Source of the DNA: Buddleja alternifolia
Taxonomy: Eukaryota; Streptophyta; Magnoliopsida; Lamiales; Scrophulariaceae
Direction: 5' to 3'
Assembly: GCA_019426215.1 (NCBI GenBank)
Contig: CM033408.1
Location: forward strand, 29,243,953 to 29,307,952
Length of the DNA: 64,000 nt
Shown piece by piece: positions 1-12,266 of this stretch. Numbering within the stretch: position 1 is the stretch's first letter; every line of letters begins with the position of its first letter. A program made the translations under genes and the position numbers. A model generated the notes under the pieces. It was not told the DNA's origin, did not search any database, and worked only from the letters and a program-made list of their open reading frames with translations.

Positions 1-1012
1 TTGTACCACTAATTGTGGAAGCAAGGCAAATATACAAAAATTCTTGTGGCTTCATTCGTTATTGTAACGTTGATATTATCCCCTGTCATTTTGCAGTACA
101 TTATATCTTATCAAAATCAGCCAAGACTTGTAAACTAGGGGACATCAAATGTAAACGCGAGCAATTGAAATTGACCCCATATTCAAATAGCAAACCATCA
201 ATTCCGATCTCAAGATTTAAACTCTGTGAAATGAGAGATTAAGTGCTCAATACCATCTCCTAGGGCTGTTTCAGTTCGATTTGGTCTCAAACCGAACTGA
301 AAATTCAATTAACCAACAATTTAATTTTCCGAAAACACGAACTGAGAAAATTCGGTTCTGTTCGGGCCAAATCGAAATTTTTTTTTTTAAAAAAAGAAAA
401 AATCAACTTCGGTTGCATTATTTCGAAAAAAACCCACCTTATAAAAGAAATTCACTCTCTTTCTTTTCCAATAAATTGTCATTAGGAACACATTTTTTAT
501 AGTTTTTGGTTTATATTATACAAAATAAAAATAAAAAAAATTGATTTTCAGTCAACCTCACCAGTCACCTCACCTCACCTCAAAGCCGAAACCTAATTGA
601 AAACCGAATTTTTGTAAGGAAAAAAAAAAGAAAACCAAACCGAAAAAGAATTTTCGGTTTTTATGTACATCCTACCACCTCCTGCTCTCAACATCATAAA
701 TCCTAAAAAAAAAAAGTGCTCCCTTTCATCCTCTAGGTAACACGAGTTTAAAATTGTACGAGGTCAATCATGGGATGGTTCGAGGTCCAATAATTAATGT
801 GAGTAAAGATTAAGGTGCTTCGACATGGGCTAATTTGTCGAGAAAGGTTCGTAAAAATTCAAAGAAGTTTTGAAAGCTGAAAATACTCATCATAATCATC
901 AACTTTTGTGACAATAACAAGTACTTAAACCAAACCCTACATACAACATAGCCATTTTAATAAAACTAAAAACTCTTAACTATATTAGTTTGCTCTATCA
1001 ATTCTGGTACGC
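1..1012. other. intergenic DNA with CCGAA-rich repeat
   Basis: I see no gene here. From about 255 to 665 there is a low-complexity, transposon-like stretch with repeated 'accgaa' and 'ttcggtt' motifs on both strands. A similar stretch sits in MSRB intron 1 at about 14300-14660, so it is a dispersed repeat. The short open frames across it have no recognisable domain. The right part (about 700-1012) is the 3' flank of the minus-strand CYSTM gene. Confidence 0.5.
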
Positions 1013-2537
1013 CTAGAAGAACCATAACAAGTCACAACACTCGTCCACAAGGCAACAGCAACACAAAGCTGCTAGGCTGCAAGCAAAAAACATCATTAAA
1101 AAGTTTGAAATTTTCTAAAGTTTGAACTAAAAATCAAGAAATTTCGACCCGAAAATCCGTAGAAAAACGTACCATCCTTCCAAAAATCCGGGTTCCCTCT
1201 TCGGAGGAGGAGCAGCATACTGCGGCGGAGCCATCACCGGTGGTCCTTGATAATAACCTATAATAAAAAATAAAAATAACCCCTTCGACAAACTTGTATA
1301 TCAATACAAAGTGGACTTATATTTTAGTCCTGCGCTATAAACTAGTATGCTAATTCTAATTTAAATTCAAAAATTGAATAAATTGAATGTGATTATATTT
1401 AATCATGTGTCATCAGCAATAACTTATGCTTTGTGAACTACCCTCCTTAAACTACACAAGGATTATAGAATGTAAAAAATTCATGTTATATTTTGTTCTG
1501 ACCTCTGTGTACGTATGATTAGTCTCTTTAAATTATAAAACAATTATAGAATTAATATATATATATATATATGTAATTGACTTTAGTTCAACTCAACTAA
1601 ACCTGACGCTAAATTAACAATATATAGCAGTTCTTTCAATTTTCATCGTTTCTACAAAATTCAACCACTTTGATGTAGGTAAAATATATTTTATTGGACC
1701 AGTTGAACAATTGGACTTGTGACATAAGTGTGTGATCAAGCCCCCACAAACTTAACTTATGCTAGTTAGAGTTTCTTGTAATATTGTATAGGATTTATTT
1801 GAAAACACTTTTCGAATGAATTTTTAGAGATAAAAGTCCATTTGTAAAAATATTACTTATTTGCTAATGAAATTCAAATGGACTTTTCGAACAAATCGTC
1901 CCTCCAAAAAGTTCATGACTTTTGAACTTTTTTCCCCCCAACACTTCTATAAGAATCACTTAACCACAATTTTGCCAAAACACTTCATATTTCTAAAAGG
2001 ACTTAGTCAATATAATTTTGAAAAATCCATTTATAATAGATTTATTAATTAAAAAGTGGATCCAAACGCATTCCATGCATATTGTTTCTTAGAATTTTTG
2101 GAGGGACTTTTGGCACATCTCTTGAACACTATTTCTCTAGAATATTTCTGACTTGAGCGATCAAAGGATCGGAGGGCCAACACCAAGGAAGATCTTCGAC
2201 GTGCCTTCTAACGCTTTATTCTTTTGTTGATGTAGAGGATTTATCGGAAGAGTAGATCTTGAAAGGTTATGATGCAGAATTCCTCCGCATCACACATTCG
2301 ACAAGTTTAAGAAAATAAAGGATCATGGTATAGATTAGAACGTAAGAGTCAAGATCACACTCTTTCGACTCCTACTTAAATTTCTAATATTCGGACAAAT
2401 CAAAATAAACTTGATTATGCAACATACACAAGTAAGAAAAGAAAATACCCCACGAAATATTGTTTATTCAGGAACGAAAAAGAGAAGAAATTACCTTGAG
2501 CAGGGTATGGATAAGCATATTTTGGTGGTTCACTCAT
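1013..2537 (-). CDS. CYSTM-domain small cysteine-rich membrane protein
   Basis: Three minus-strand exons join into a 63-residue protein: 2537-2495 (start ATG), 1257-1173 and 1076-1013 (stop TAG). Both introns (1,238 and 96 bp) have GT..AG ends, and the exon lengths 43+85+64 give 64 codons exactly. The N-terminus starts MSEPPKYAYPYPAQ, followed by a Pro/Tyr/Gln-rich stretch (QGPPVMAPPQYAAPPPKREP). It ends in the signature module GFLEGCLAALCCCC...DECCD with a hydrophobic tail, LLWFF. This layout is that of plant CYSTM proteins, which are small tail-anchored membrane proteins linked to stress tolerance and metal or redox responses; that role is family knowledge. Every exon is shorter than 90 bp, so ORF scanning misses the gene. 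The start is the first ATG in frame with the conserved N-terminus. The call is firm on sequence; expression is unknown. Confidence 0.85.
1258..2494 (-). other. CYSTM gene intron 1
   Basis: This intron separates the 43-bp first exon from exon 2. It is AT-rich, with a TA dinucleotide tract near 1551-1572. An open stretch at 1861-2052 on the opposite strand has no recognisable domain. I see no further gene. Confidence 0.7.
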
Positions 2538-2587
2538 TTTCTTCTGTATCTCCAGAAAAAATTCAACCTGAACACAAAACAAAGTAG

Positions 2588-2621
<34 letters not shown>

Positions 2622-3094
2622 AATAATGAATTATATACTTTTCTTACCTTTAAGGTAGAAGAAAAACAGAGAGGAATAGATTGATAGGGAATTTTCTGGT
2701 GGAGATGAGAAAAGAAAGGTCTAGAGAAAAGTTGGCTTCTTATTTCAAACTATCACGATCAAAGATGTGGGCGCTAAGGCGGTAAATCTTGTGTGAAACC
2801 TTTGACAATTTTTATACCAAAATAATTATAATTAAAGCAACACGTGGAAATCATTGAATGCTATATATATTTTATATCATTAATTGAGATTACTTATGCA
2901 TATTTATTTTTGTATAATTAGATAATAATTTTTCGCATGAAAAATTAAGGGAGCAAGAAGTTTTAAAATTTATATAGACACGGTAATTTTTAATTAATTA
3001 GGGGGAAGGGTTTTGTATTATTTTACGATTTATTAAAATGACAAATTTAATGAAAAATTGTATTTGTATTACCCATTTCTTATTTTCCCTACAA
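2538..3094. other. 5' flank of CYSTM gene with TA microsatellite
   Basis: A (TA)n tract lies at about 2589-2620, within 85 bp upstream (minus strand) of the CYSTM start codon, in the likely 5' leader or promoter. The rest is AT-rich DNA without a supported gene. Confidence 0.5.
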
Positions 3095-3739
3095 AAAATA
3101 CATATTTTTCACTCATTAATTTTTCGTTCATCATCAATTAAAATTTATTTATTTTTACAAAATTACTTATTAGATAAACAAAACGCAACTAATATTTTTT
3201 ATATATGTTGTAAACAAATGTCAAACCCATTGAAACACTTTAAGATAATTAATTATTACATTAAATTAGTTTTATATTTTCTCTTAATTTTTAATTGCAA
3301 ATAAAGAAATTTAGACTGAGTTGTAGTCACGCAACAAGAAATAAAAAATTAAGAAAATGCCAAATAATACATATTTTCTAGTATGACAAAATTATTCAAA
3401 TCAAAACTGTTAATAAAAAATACTATTCAGGTCAAGACTAAATTTTTTTAATTGAGATGATTTAAAGAATATGGTGAAAGGCATTAAACTTGTAATTGTC
3501 AACAAAGTATTTCCGCTTGTTGCACAACTACAAAGTCGTTATTTATGAAAAAATAAAATTTATATAATGTTGTTTTCAATTATTTTAAAGTGTTTACAAG
3601 TCTTTCACTATTTTTTTCCAACTAATATTGCATTTCGTATTCAATGTGATGGGTCGATTTCTTAAGAAATTAGGCAAAGAAATATTGAGCAGAGAATTCA
3701 TTTATTAGAAAAGAATGGAAGCAAATGTTGCATTACAAT

Positions 3740-3974
3740 TAGCCTTTTAGGCCAACACAAGTTGGCCCAATTGGTAAGGACGGATCACTTCCTTTAAGAA
3801 GGTTGTGTGTTCGATTCCCTCTACCGACGTGAAGACTGTATTGGTGGCGATCTGTAAGTACCTCTGTAAGCGACCTATGATCCCGGAGGCATGCATTGGC
3901 CCTGATGTGTGATCGGAGCCGACCTTGCCTAAACTTTTTATTACCAAAAATAAAATAAAAAAAATAGTCTTTTA
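3740..3974 (+). mobile_element. tRNA-derived SINE (copy 1)
   Basis: The element runs 3750-3964. It has a tRNA-like head with an A-box-like TGGCCCAATTGG and a B-box-like GTTCGATTCCC about 40 bases later, and an A-rich tail. It is flanked by near-identical 10-bp target duplications, tagcctttta (3740-3749) and tagtctttta (3965-3974). The matching copy at 7666-7878 has the same flanks. The apparent minus-strand ORF across it is a shadow. Confidence 0.85.
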
Positions 3975-4381
3975 ATAATTTGTAAACTTTAGCAATTCTT
4001 TCTCCATAATTAGTTCAAAGTTAATATGTCTTTATTAATTTTAAAACATCCTACTCCCCTAATCATAATTTTCCAAAAAATTTCTATAGGTTAAATGTAA
4101 GATATATTGTCGACCAAAAAACAATGTAAGATATATAGCAAATCTTTTACTTATTGGTTTTTTCTTTTCTTCTTTTTTTTTTTTTTTTTTGAGAAGAGAG
4201 GGATAACCCGACCCGACAAACTCGGGCGATAGTATTTAAATTATGAGCCACACAGATCCTATAAGACCTCAAAAAAGAAGAAAAAAGCCACAACATGAGG
4301 TAGCTTGAAATTGAACACATAATTACTATATAAAAGTGGAAGCTGATACCATCAAATTGACAAGTCTCGGGTTTATTGGTT

Positions 4382-4597
4382 TTTTTTTTTTTTGGTAATT
4401 AAAAGGGATTACAAGGCTCAAAACAAGCTAAGCTGAAAACTTAATATCTTCCATAATAAGCAGTTCCACCTCCCTTGGTGGATCCTTCCTTAAAGTAAAT
4501 TCATTCCTCATTTCTTGTCCAATTTTTGCAAGGGCGTCCGCGCACTTATTGCGCTCTCTCTCAACATGTTGCAATTGGCAGATCCATGGTTTACGCA
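4382..4597 (-). mobile_element. 5'-truncated LINE fragment with RNase H tail
   Basis: This is a 216-bp insertion absent from the duplicate locus near 9290. It is flanked by an 8-bp target duplication tattggtt (4374-4381 and 4598-4605) and starts with a T run on the plus strand, which is the poly(A) tail of a minus-strand element. Its reading frame (minus, ending at 4428) contains QHVERERNKCADALAKIGQE. That matches the C-terminal end of the RNase H domain found in plant L1-type LINEs (H..R..N..AD.LA). Only the extreme 3' end was copied, as expected of truncated reverse transcription. Confidence 0.85.
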
Positions 4598-4752
4598 TAT
4601 TGGTTCTTTTAAGTTTCATTGACATGTTGAGTTATACGGAGTTCTAAATGTAAAATTGCAAATCCAGAATCTTAACTGGATAAGCCCATAAGAACAGAGA
4701 TAGAAGCCCATAAATCAGTAATAAAAAAGATTTGGGCCAATCTTGTTTTGTC

Positions 4753-4791
<39 letters not shown>

Positions 4792-7655
4792 AGTCCATCG
4801 AAGTAAGTCCATTTAAGATAGTTACTTATAGGAAAAATTGTGTCAACCTCCCTCGAATTACGTATATTGACATTCACACCCCCTCATGTTTGATATATTG
4901 GCATAAACATCCTTCTTTTCAACTTTTCCACTAAATGCACTAATAAAAGACTAAAAAATCCTTCACATTTAGGTTAATAAAAAGAATAGATTAAATAATT
5001 GGTTGTAAAATAAAAAATTAATACTAAATGACATTGATATGTGCCCGATTCACACCAAGTTAATTTATATAATAATATTGGATAATTGAGTATACAATGA
5101 TATGTGTATAATATTATAAAGCAAGAAATATAAATGAACACAAAATATATGTGGTTCGGTCCAATGAAAACCTACGTCTATGGGTGTAAAAGGTTGTCCT
5201 CCTTCATTTTTCATTTAGAATGCTTGTTTATACAAGTTTGATGGTTAAGGCTAATTATGGTAAAGTCAACTTATCTAAAAATACATAAAGTAGTTAAGTT
5301 TAACTATAATCTTTTTAATTAGACCGAATCAGATCGTCTAAATTAGGTATGATCAACTGCTGATTCAGCTCGTGACCTTTGAAGGAAAGTTTTTGACTTG
5401 ATTATATCTTGTCACCAGCCTTGCCTTATATAGCTTTATTCTCTTTCGCAGGTTTAGGTCAATCGGCTCTTCCAGGATGCCGGGTTTGGGTTGACTGCTT
5501 CTAGAAGGCTACAGGTCCATTTCTCAATGGGTTTTGGCCTACTAAGTTTTGGACTTGTCAATTTAGCCCAATAATTAATTTTCACCCACATCAGACATAA
5601 TAACAAAGCATTTTAAATCGAACAATTCTACAAATTTAGCTCTAAAATCTCTAAATTTTAAATTATTTAAGAAAATAAATTTATCGTGACTCATTTTATG
5701 ATTCCAAAATATTAATTCTAAGTTTCTAACTCTCTTCTAATTCAACTAACGCCAAATTTCATGAAAAGATATATTATTATTTTCATTATGCTAATTTAAT
5801 TTGTTACACCATTTTCTTACTTTTGTGGCAATCTTCAATAGAAAAAAACCCAGTACTTCTTTTTATGTTTTTCATATTGTATATTCTATAATTTTACATT
5901 CAGGATCAACAACTTTTGGTCATAATTTGGAGTTTTCATATTTTTCAATTAAAAGCCAGCTTTAAGGAAGAATTAAAACATATTATGCTGTGATTTTTCT
6001 TTAGCTTTAAACTTTTATTAAGTTATGAGATTTTTTTTCATAAAATATTCATAATTTATTGTTTAGTTTTATTTATTTTTTTACACTTATTATTGGATCT
6101 ATTTAATTAAGAATAAAAACACGGTGGTATTTAAGAGGAGAATTTAATATTATTTTTTTAATAGAATACGCTACTTCTAAATCAACACTTTTTTGGACAA
6201 AGTTGTTGGGTTTTATTAAGTGAAATTATATTTGAACAAATATAGTTTTGAATAAAAAAAGATTTATTAGGTTCTTACTTGTATACTTATTTACAAATAT
6301 TTTTATGTATTAACATACATAAGCAATGAAATTTTCAAATCCCTAAAGAAATTCATGATTAACCTAGATGATATTTTTTTTTACGAGTTTAGAGTTATAT
6401 TTCTAGAAAATTTTAATTGTGGATGCTTCATTTATTATTATTATTATATCATTTGATGATATTTTGATAATTTTCCATTCTCCAACATGCATGTTATTAA
6501 GTAAGAGTTATCTTTTTTTTTTAGATCAAAATTAGAGAGCATTTTAGTCTTTAACTAATGTATATATAATAAAAAAAAAAATGAAGGAGGAGAGGTCGAT
6601 GTCAATATTTTAAAGGTGATAGGTGTGGATGTCAAATGTCCATAGTTTAAGAGAAGTCAATGCATTTATCCCGTTACTTATAGGTGGAGGCCTGGAGGGC
6701 ACGAAAAGCTACCACTCACACTAATCCAATATGTATGAAGGACTAGCATCAATTGACTTATTCTACTATATATGTACATATATTGTATTGCGTATCAATG
6801 TTGTGTCGTATACCTATCTTTATATTCGTATTTGTATATCATAACTTATCATTATCTCTCTTTCCCTCCTTTTGTCCCAGTAAAGAGTAGGCGGCTAATA
6901 ATTTGATCTGGATCTTTTATAATATTTTGGTATAGCACTTTATTGTTACACCAATAAACAATAGACATGTGTCTATAAAAGATGAAAGGGAAATAAAATA
7001 CATATTTTTCACTCATTAATCTTTCGTTCATCACTAATTAAAATTTATTCATTTTTACAAAATTACTTATTAGATAAACAAAACGCAACTAATATTTTTT
7101 ATATCTGTTGTAAACAAATGTCAAACCCATTGAAACACTTTAAGATAATTAATAATTACATTAAATAAGTTTTATATTTTCTCTTAATTTTTAATTGCAA
7201 ATAAAAAAATTTAGACCGAGTTGTAGTCACGCAACAAGAAATAAAAAATTAAGAAAATGCCAAATAATACATATTTTCTAGTGTGGCAAAATTATTCAAA
7301 TCAAAACTGTTAATAAAAAATACTATTTAGATCAAGACTAAATTTTTTTAATTGAAATGATTTAAAGAATATGGTGCAAGGCATTAAACTGGAAGGCCCA
7401 AGATGGTGTAATTGTCAACAAAGTATTTCCGCCTGTTGCACAACTACAAAGTCGTTATTCATAAAGAAATAAAATTTATATAATGTTGTTTTCAATTATT
7501 TTAAAGTGTTTACAAGTCTTTCACTGTTTTTTTCCAACTAATATTGCATTTCGTATTCAATGTGATGGGTCGATTCATTAAGAAATTAGGCAAAGAAATA
7601 TTGAGTATAGAATTCATTTATTAGAAAAGAATGGAAGCAAATGTTGCATTACAAT

Positions 7656-7888
7656 TAGTCTTTTAAGCCAATACAAGTTGGCTCAGTTGGTAAGGACGGG
7701 TCACTTCCCTTAAAAAGGTTGTGTGTTCGATTCTCTCTACCGACGTGAAGGCTGTATTGGTGGCGATCTGTAAGTACCTCTGTAAACGACCTATGGTCCC
7801 GGAGCCATGCCTTTGCCCTGATACGTGATCGAAGCCGACTCTGCCTAAACTTTTTATTACCAAAAATAAAATAAAAAATAGCCTTTTA
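7656..7888 (+). mobile_element. tRNA-derived SINE (copy 2)
   Basis: This is the duplicate of the SINE at 3750-3964, running 7666-7878. It is flanked by tagtctttta (7656-7665) and tagcctttta (7879-7888). It keeps the A-box-like TGGCTCAGTTGG and a B-box-like GTTCGATTCTC. Confidence 0.85.
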
Positions 7889-8223
7889 ATAATTTGTAAA
7901 CTTTAGCAATTCTTTCTCCTTAATTAGTTAAAAGTTAATATGTCTTTATTAATTTTAAAACATCCTACTCCCCTAATCATAATTTTCCCAAAAAATTCCA
8001 TAGGTTAAATGTAAGATATATTGGCGACAAAAAAAAAATGTAAGATATATAGCAAATCTTTTACTTATTGGTTTTTTCTTTTCTTTTTTCTTTTTCAGAA
8101 GAGGAGGATAACCTGACTCGACAAACTCGGGTCGATTGTGTTTTAATTATGGGTCACATAGACCCTATAAGACCCCAAAAAAGAAGAGAAAAGTCACAAC
8201 TTGAGACAGCTTGAGATTGAACA

Positions 8224-9223
8224 TGTTACTCAAGAATTGCCTACGAGGGGGGGTGAATTAGGGTATTAAAAAATTGTGTTAGAATGCACAGCGGAATGAT
8301 AAAGTACCAATAGATTTAACTGAAAAATACTGAAATAAAATACCACTGGAACTTTGCAAGTTCTAGAGACAAAATCCAGAAGGAAAAAATTACAGAAGAT
8401 GAAAGAATAAAACTAAGTGTTGAATCACAGAGGTGAATTCAGTCACTACAAACGTAAAAGGACAATACACACTCAGTACGATGAAATGAGTGTCACTCTA
8501 CTACAACCTTGGAACCAACCGGTTGAACCAGATGGTAAATCCACAAACAACGACTCCAAAAGGGAATTATGAGATACTCGACTCAAATGCTTCACTTGAC
8601 CACTCGTGTATGTCACTCAGAACTCCAAGCACTCTCTGGTACCGCTCATTCCTCACTGGAACTTAACTTGAGAAAGTACCTAAAACGCATATAATAATTT
8701 TATCAATAATATGCTGAAAGATGCTTGTAGAATTCGTGTTTTTCTGAAATGAATAAAACATGTGTATATAAGTAAATCATAAAACACAATAAAGGAAAGG
8801 AAATAAGGGATAATGGCTCCTTCCATAGAATGGATACTTACGAAAGCATAAGAAAGGAAATAAAATCAAGTCAACTATGATAGATATACAGAGACATAAA
8901 CAAAAGGAAAAGAGAATAATTAGGATATTTCCCTTAAATGAAATTCCAGCAATATGGGATCTTTGACTTTCCTTATAATTAGATAATTAATTCTGATTTG
9001 ACAAGACATATGAAGCATATAAAACATGTGCAGAATATCTATATAAAAGGCAAGAAGGATAGACAAAAATATTTCCCTTAAATTCTTGTGGAAGAAGAGA
9101 TGTATAGTCTAAAAGTAGTTCCAGATAGTTCCTGCAAAAACAAATTGAGAGAAATTAGTGACAATCAAACAAGTCCTTTGTCATCGTCAAAACTAAAGGA
9201 TGAGAAAACCAAAAAGGTCAACA
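8224..9223. mobile_element. solo LTR, 1,000 bp (Copia-like)
   Basis: The insertion is absent from copy 1 near 4316. It starts TGTTACTC and ends GTCAACA, giving TG..CA ends with a TGTT/AACA inverted match. It is flanked by gaaca (8219-8223) and gaact (9224-9228), a 5-bp target duplication with one mismatch. The empty site in copy 1 reads gaaca followed by the same downstream flank. The early AGGGGGG-GTGAATTAG motif and the late TGTCATCGTCAAAAC motif are like those of LTRs from plant Copia/SIRE-type elements; that assignment is from memory. No internal coding region remains. Confidence 0.8.
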
Positions 9224-11629
9224 GAACTTATAATTTACCATATAAAAGTGGAAGTTGATACCATCAAACTGACAAGTCTTGGGTTTATTGGTTCTTTTAA
9301 GTTTCACTGACATGTTGAGTTATACGGAGTTTTAAACGTAAAATTACAAATCCAGAATCTTAACTGGATAAGCCCATAAGAACAGAGATAGAAGCCCATA
9401 AATCAGTAATAAAAAAGATTTGGGCCAATCTTGTTTCGTCATATATATTATATATATAGATATTGAGTCCATCGAAGTAAGTCCATTTAAGACAGTTACT
9501 TATAGGGAAAATTGCATCAACCTCCCTCGAATTACGTATATTGGCATTCACACCCCCTTATGTTTGATATATTGGCATAAACATTCTTCTTTTCAACTTT
9601 TCCACTAAATTCACTAATAAAAGACTAAAAAGGCCCTTCACATTTAGGTTAATAAAAAGAATAGATTAAATAATTGGTTGTAAAATAAAAAATTAGTACT
9701 AAATGACATTGATATGTGTCCGATTCACACCAAGTTAATTTATATAATAATATTGGATGATTGAGTATACAATGATATGTGTATAATATTATAGAGCACG
9801 AAATGTAAATGAACACAAAATATATGTAGTTCGGTCCAATGAAAACCTACGTTCACGGGTGTAAAAGGTTGTCCTCCTTCATTTCCATTTAGAATGCTTG
9901 TTTATACAAGTTTGATGGTTAAGGCTAATTATGGTAAAGTGAACTTACCTAAAAATACATAGAGTAGTTAAGGTTAACTATAATCTTTTTAATTAGACCG
10001 AATCAGATCGTCTAAATTAGGTATGATCAACTGCTGATTCAACGCGTGACCTTTGAAGGAAATTTTTTGACTTGATTAGATCTTGTCACCAGCCTTGCCT
10101 TATATAGCTTTATTCTCTGTCGCAGGTTTAGGTCTACCAGCTCTTCCAGGATGCCGGGTTTGGGTTGACTGCTTCTAGAAGGCTCTAGGTCTATTTCTCA
10201 ATGGGTTTTGGCCGACTAAGTCTTGGACTTGTCAGTTTAGCCCAATAACTAATTTACACCCACATCAGACATAATAACAAAGCATTTTAAATCAAACAAT
10301 TCTACAAATTTAGCTCTAAAATCTCTAAATTTTAAATTATGTAAGAAAACAAATTTATCGTGACTCATTTTATGATTCCAAAAAAATTACTTCAAAATAT
10401 TTATTCTAAGTTTCTAACTCTTTTCTAATTCAACTAACGCTAAATTTCATGAAAAGATATATTATTATTTTCATTATGCTAATTTAATTTGTTACACCAT
10501 TTTCTCACTTTTGTGGCAATCTTCAATAGAAAAAACCAGTACTTCTTTTTATGTTTTTCATATTGTATATTCTATAATTTTACATTCAGGGTCAACGACT
10601 TTTGGTCATAATTTGGAGTTTTCATATTTTTCATATTAAAAACCAGCTTTAAGGAAGAATGAAAAAATATTATGTTGTGACTTTTCTTTAGCTTTAAACT
10701 TTTATTAAGTTATGACGTTTTTTTTTAATGAAATAGTCATAATTTATTGTTTAGTTTTTTTTTTACACTTATTATTATATCTATTTAATTAAGAATAAAA
10801 ACATGGTGGTATTTAAGAGGGGAATTTAATATTTTTTTTAATAGAATACACTACTTCTAAATCAGCACCTTTTTGGACAAAGTTGTTGGGTTTTATTAAG
10901 TGAAATTATATTTGAACAAATAGAATTTGAATAAAAAAAGATTTATTAGGTTCTTCCTTCTATACTGATTTACAAATATTTTTTATGTATTAACATACTT
11001 AAGTAATGAAATTCTCAGATCCCTAAAGAAACTCATGATTAACCTAAATGATATTTTTTTTCGAGTTTAGAGCTATATTTTTAGAAAATTTTAATTGTGG
11101 ATGCTTCATTTATTATTATTATTATATCATTTGATGATATTTTGTTAATTTTCCATTCTCCAACATGTTATTAAGTAATAGTTACCTTTTTTTTAATTCA
11201 AAATTAGAGAGCATTTTAGTCTTTAACTAATGTATATATAATGAAAAAAGTGAAGGCAGAGAGGTCGATGTCAATATTTCAAAGGTGATGGGTGTGGATG
11301 CCAAATGTCTATAGTTTAAGCGAGTCAATGCAATTATCCCGTTACTTATAGGTGGAGGGCATGGAAAGCTACCACTCACACTAATCCAATATGTATGAAG
11401 GACTAGCACCAATTGACTTATTCTACCATATATGTACATATATATTGTATTGCGTATCAGTGTTGTGTCGTATACATATCTTTGTATTCGTATCAGTGTA
11501 TCATAATTTATCATTATCTCTCTTTCCCTCCTTTTGTCCCAATAAAAAGTAGTCGCTCATAATTCGGTCTGGATCTTCTATAATATTTTGGTATATCACT
11601 TTATTGTTACACCAATAAACAATGGGAAA

Positions 11630-12266
11630 TAAAAAAAATATAATTTAAAAACTCGTGTCTATTATTCATTGGTGTAATTGACATCAAAGTGTTAACCAAA
11701 ATGTTATGAAATATCCCAAGCCCTAACAATCGGTATATCAATTTTTTCTTTGGACTGTGATTCATTTTTTTTTTGCAGCATCAATATGCATTCACCGGTA
11801 TCCATCCCGCGTCAAGGGGAAAACTCTGTTAGATCAAATTTAATGGTCTTACTATCAATCTTTCTCGTACAGTACAATAACAGTTATATAGTGCGAGACT
11901 GCATGGTCCTTATTATAAAGGAAATAGATACAAAATATATACTGACGTAGAATTGCATGTGCGGAGAGTATGGGTCAATATTTGGTGGCTCCAGAGCCTA
12001 CTCACTAGATAATGTGTTAAAACACAATAAAATATATATAGATTTTGATGAAACTAACATATATTTTAACATGTACATATTTTTCGAGAGTTCGACTTCC
12101 AAAAACCTAACATGTACATATTTTTCGAGAGTTCGACTTCCGAAAACCACGAAGTATCAGTCGACGTGGATGTTGTAGATGCGATTGAATTGGTTCTGCA
12201 GAAAGATGAGGAAACAAAGATCGACCCAAAGTCCCATTTAATTAATTATTATTACTATCCACAATC
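11630..12266. other. intergenic DNA and MSRB 5' flank with a 41-bp tandem repeat
   Basis: There is no supported gene. Two adjacent near-identical 41-bp units (12068-12108 and 12109-12149) contain acatgtacatatttttcgag. They lie about 120-200 bp upstream of the MSRB start codon, so they could sit in its promoter or 5' UTR. Confidence 0.55.

Larger units (their letters stand above)
3095..6994. repeat. tandem segmental duplication, copy 1
   Basis: This block is repeated directly and immediately downstream at 6995-11629. The two copies align over almost their whole length with scattered substitutions and small indels. For example, 3101 onward matches 7002 onward, and the end near 6950 matches 11620. 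Both contain the same SINE at the same place with the same target duplication, so the SINE predates the duplication. Copy 1 alone carries a 216-bp LINE fragment at 4382-4597. There is a (TA)n tract at 4756-4790. I find no protein-coding gene in the unit. Confidence 0.85.
6995..11629. repeat. tandem segmental duplication, copy 2
   Basis: This is the second copy of the 3095-6994 block, directly adjacent and in the same orientation. It lacks the LINE fragment of copy 1 but has its own 1,000-bp solo LTR at 8224-9223. After removal of the two insertions, the copies differ only by scattered substitutions and small indels. The junction lies near 6990, where the end of unit 1 meets the start of unit 2. 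The repeated open frames here (for example 7663-7863 and 9360-9608) are shadows of the SINE and of non-coding DNA. Confidence 0.85.

Noticed and set aside
3747..3947. 66-residue minus-strand ORF, repeated at 7663-7863
   Set aside because: It lies exactly within the SINE on the opposite strand. Conservation between copies reflects the segmental duplication, not coding selection.
4644..4934. Overlapping ORFs on both strands with IYIYIY runs, repeated at 9360-9608
   Set aside because: The Ile/Tyr runs come from a TA microsatellite, and the ORFs are not kept in length between the two duplicate copies.
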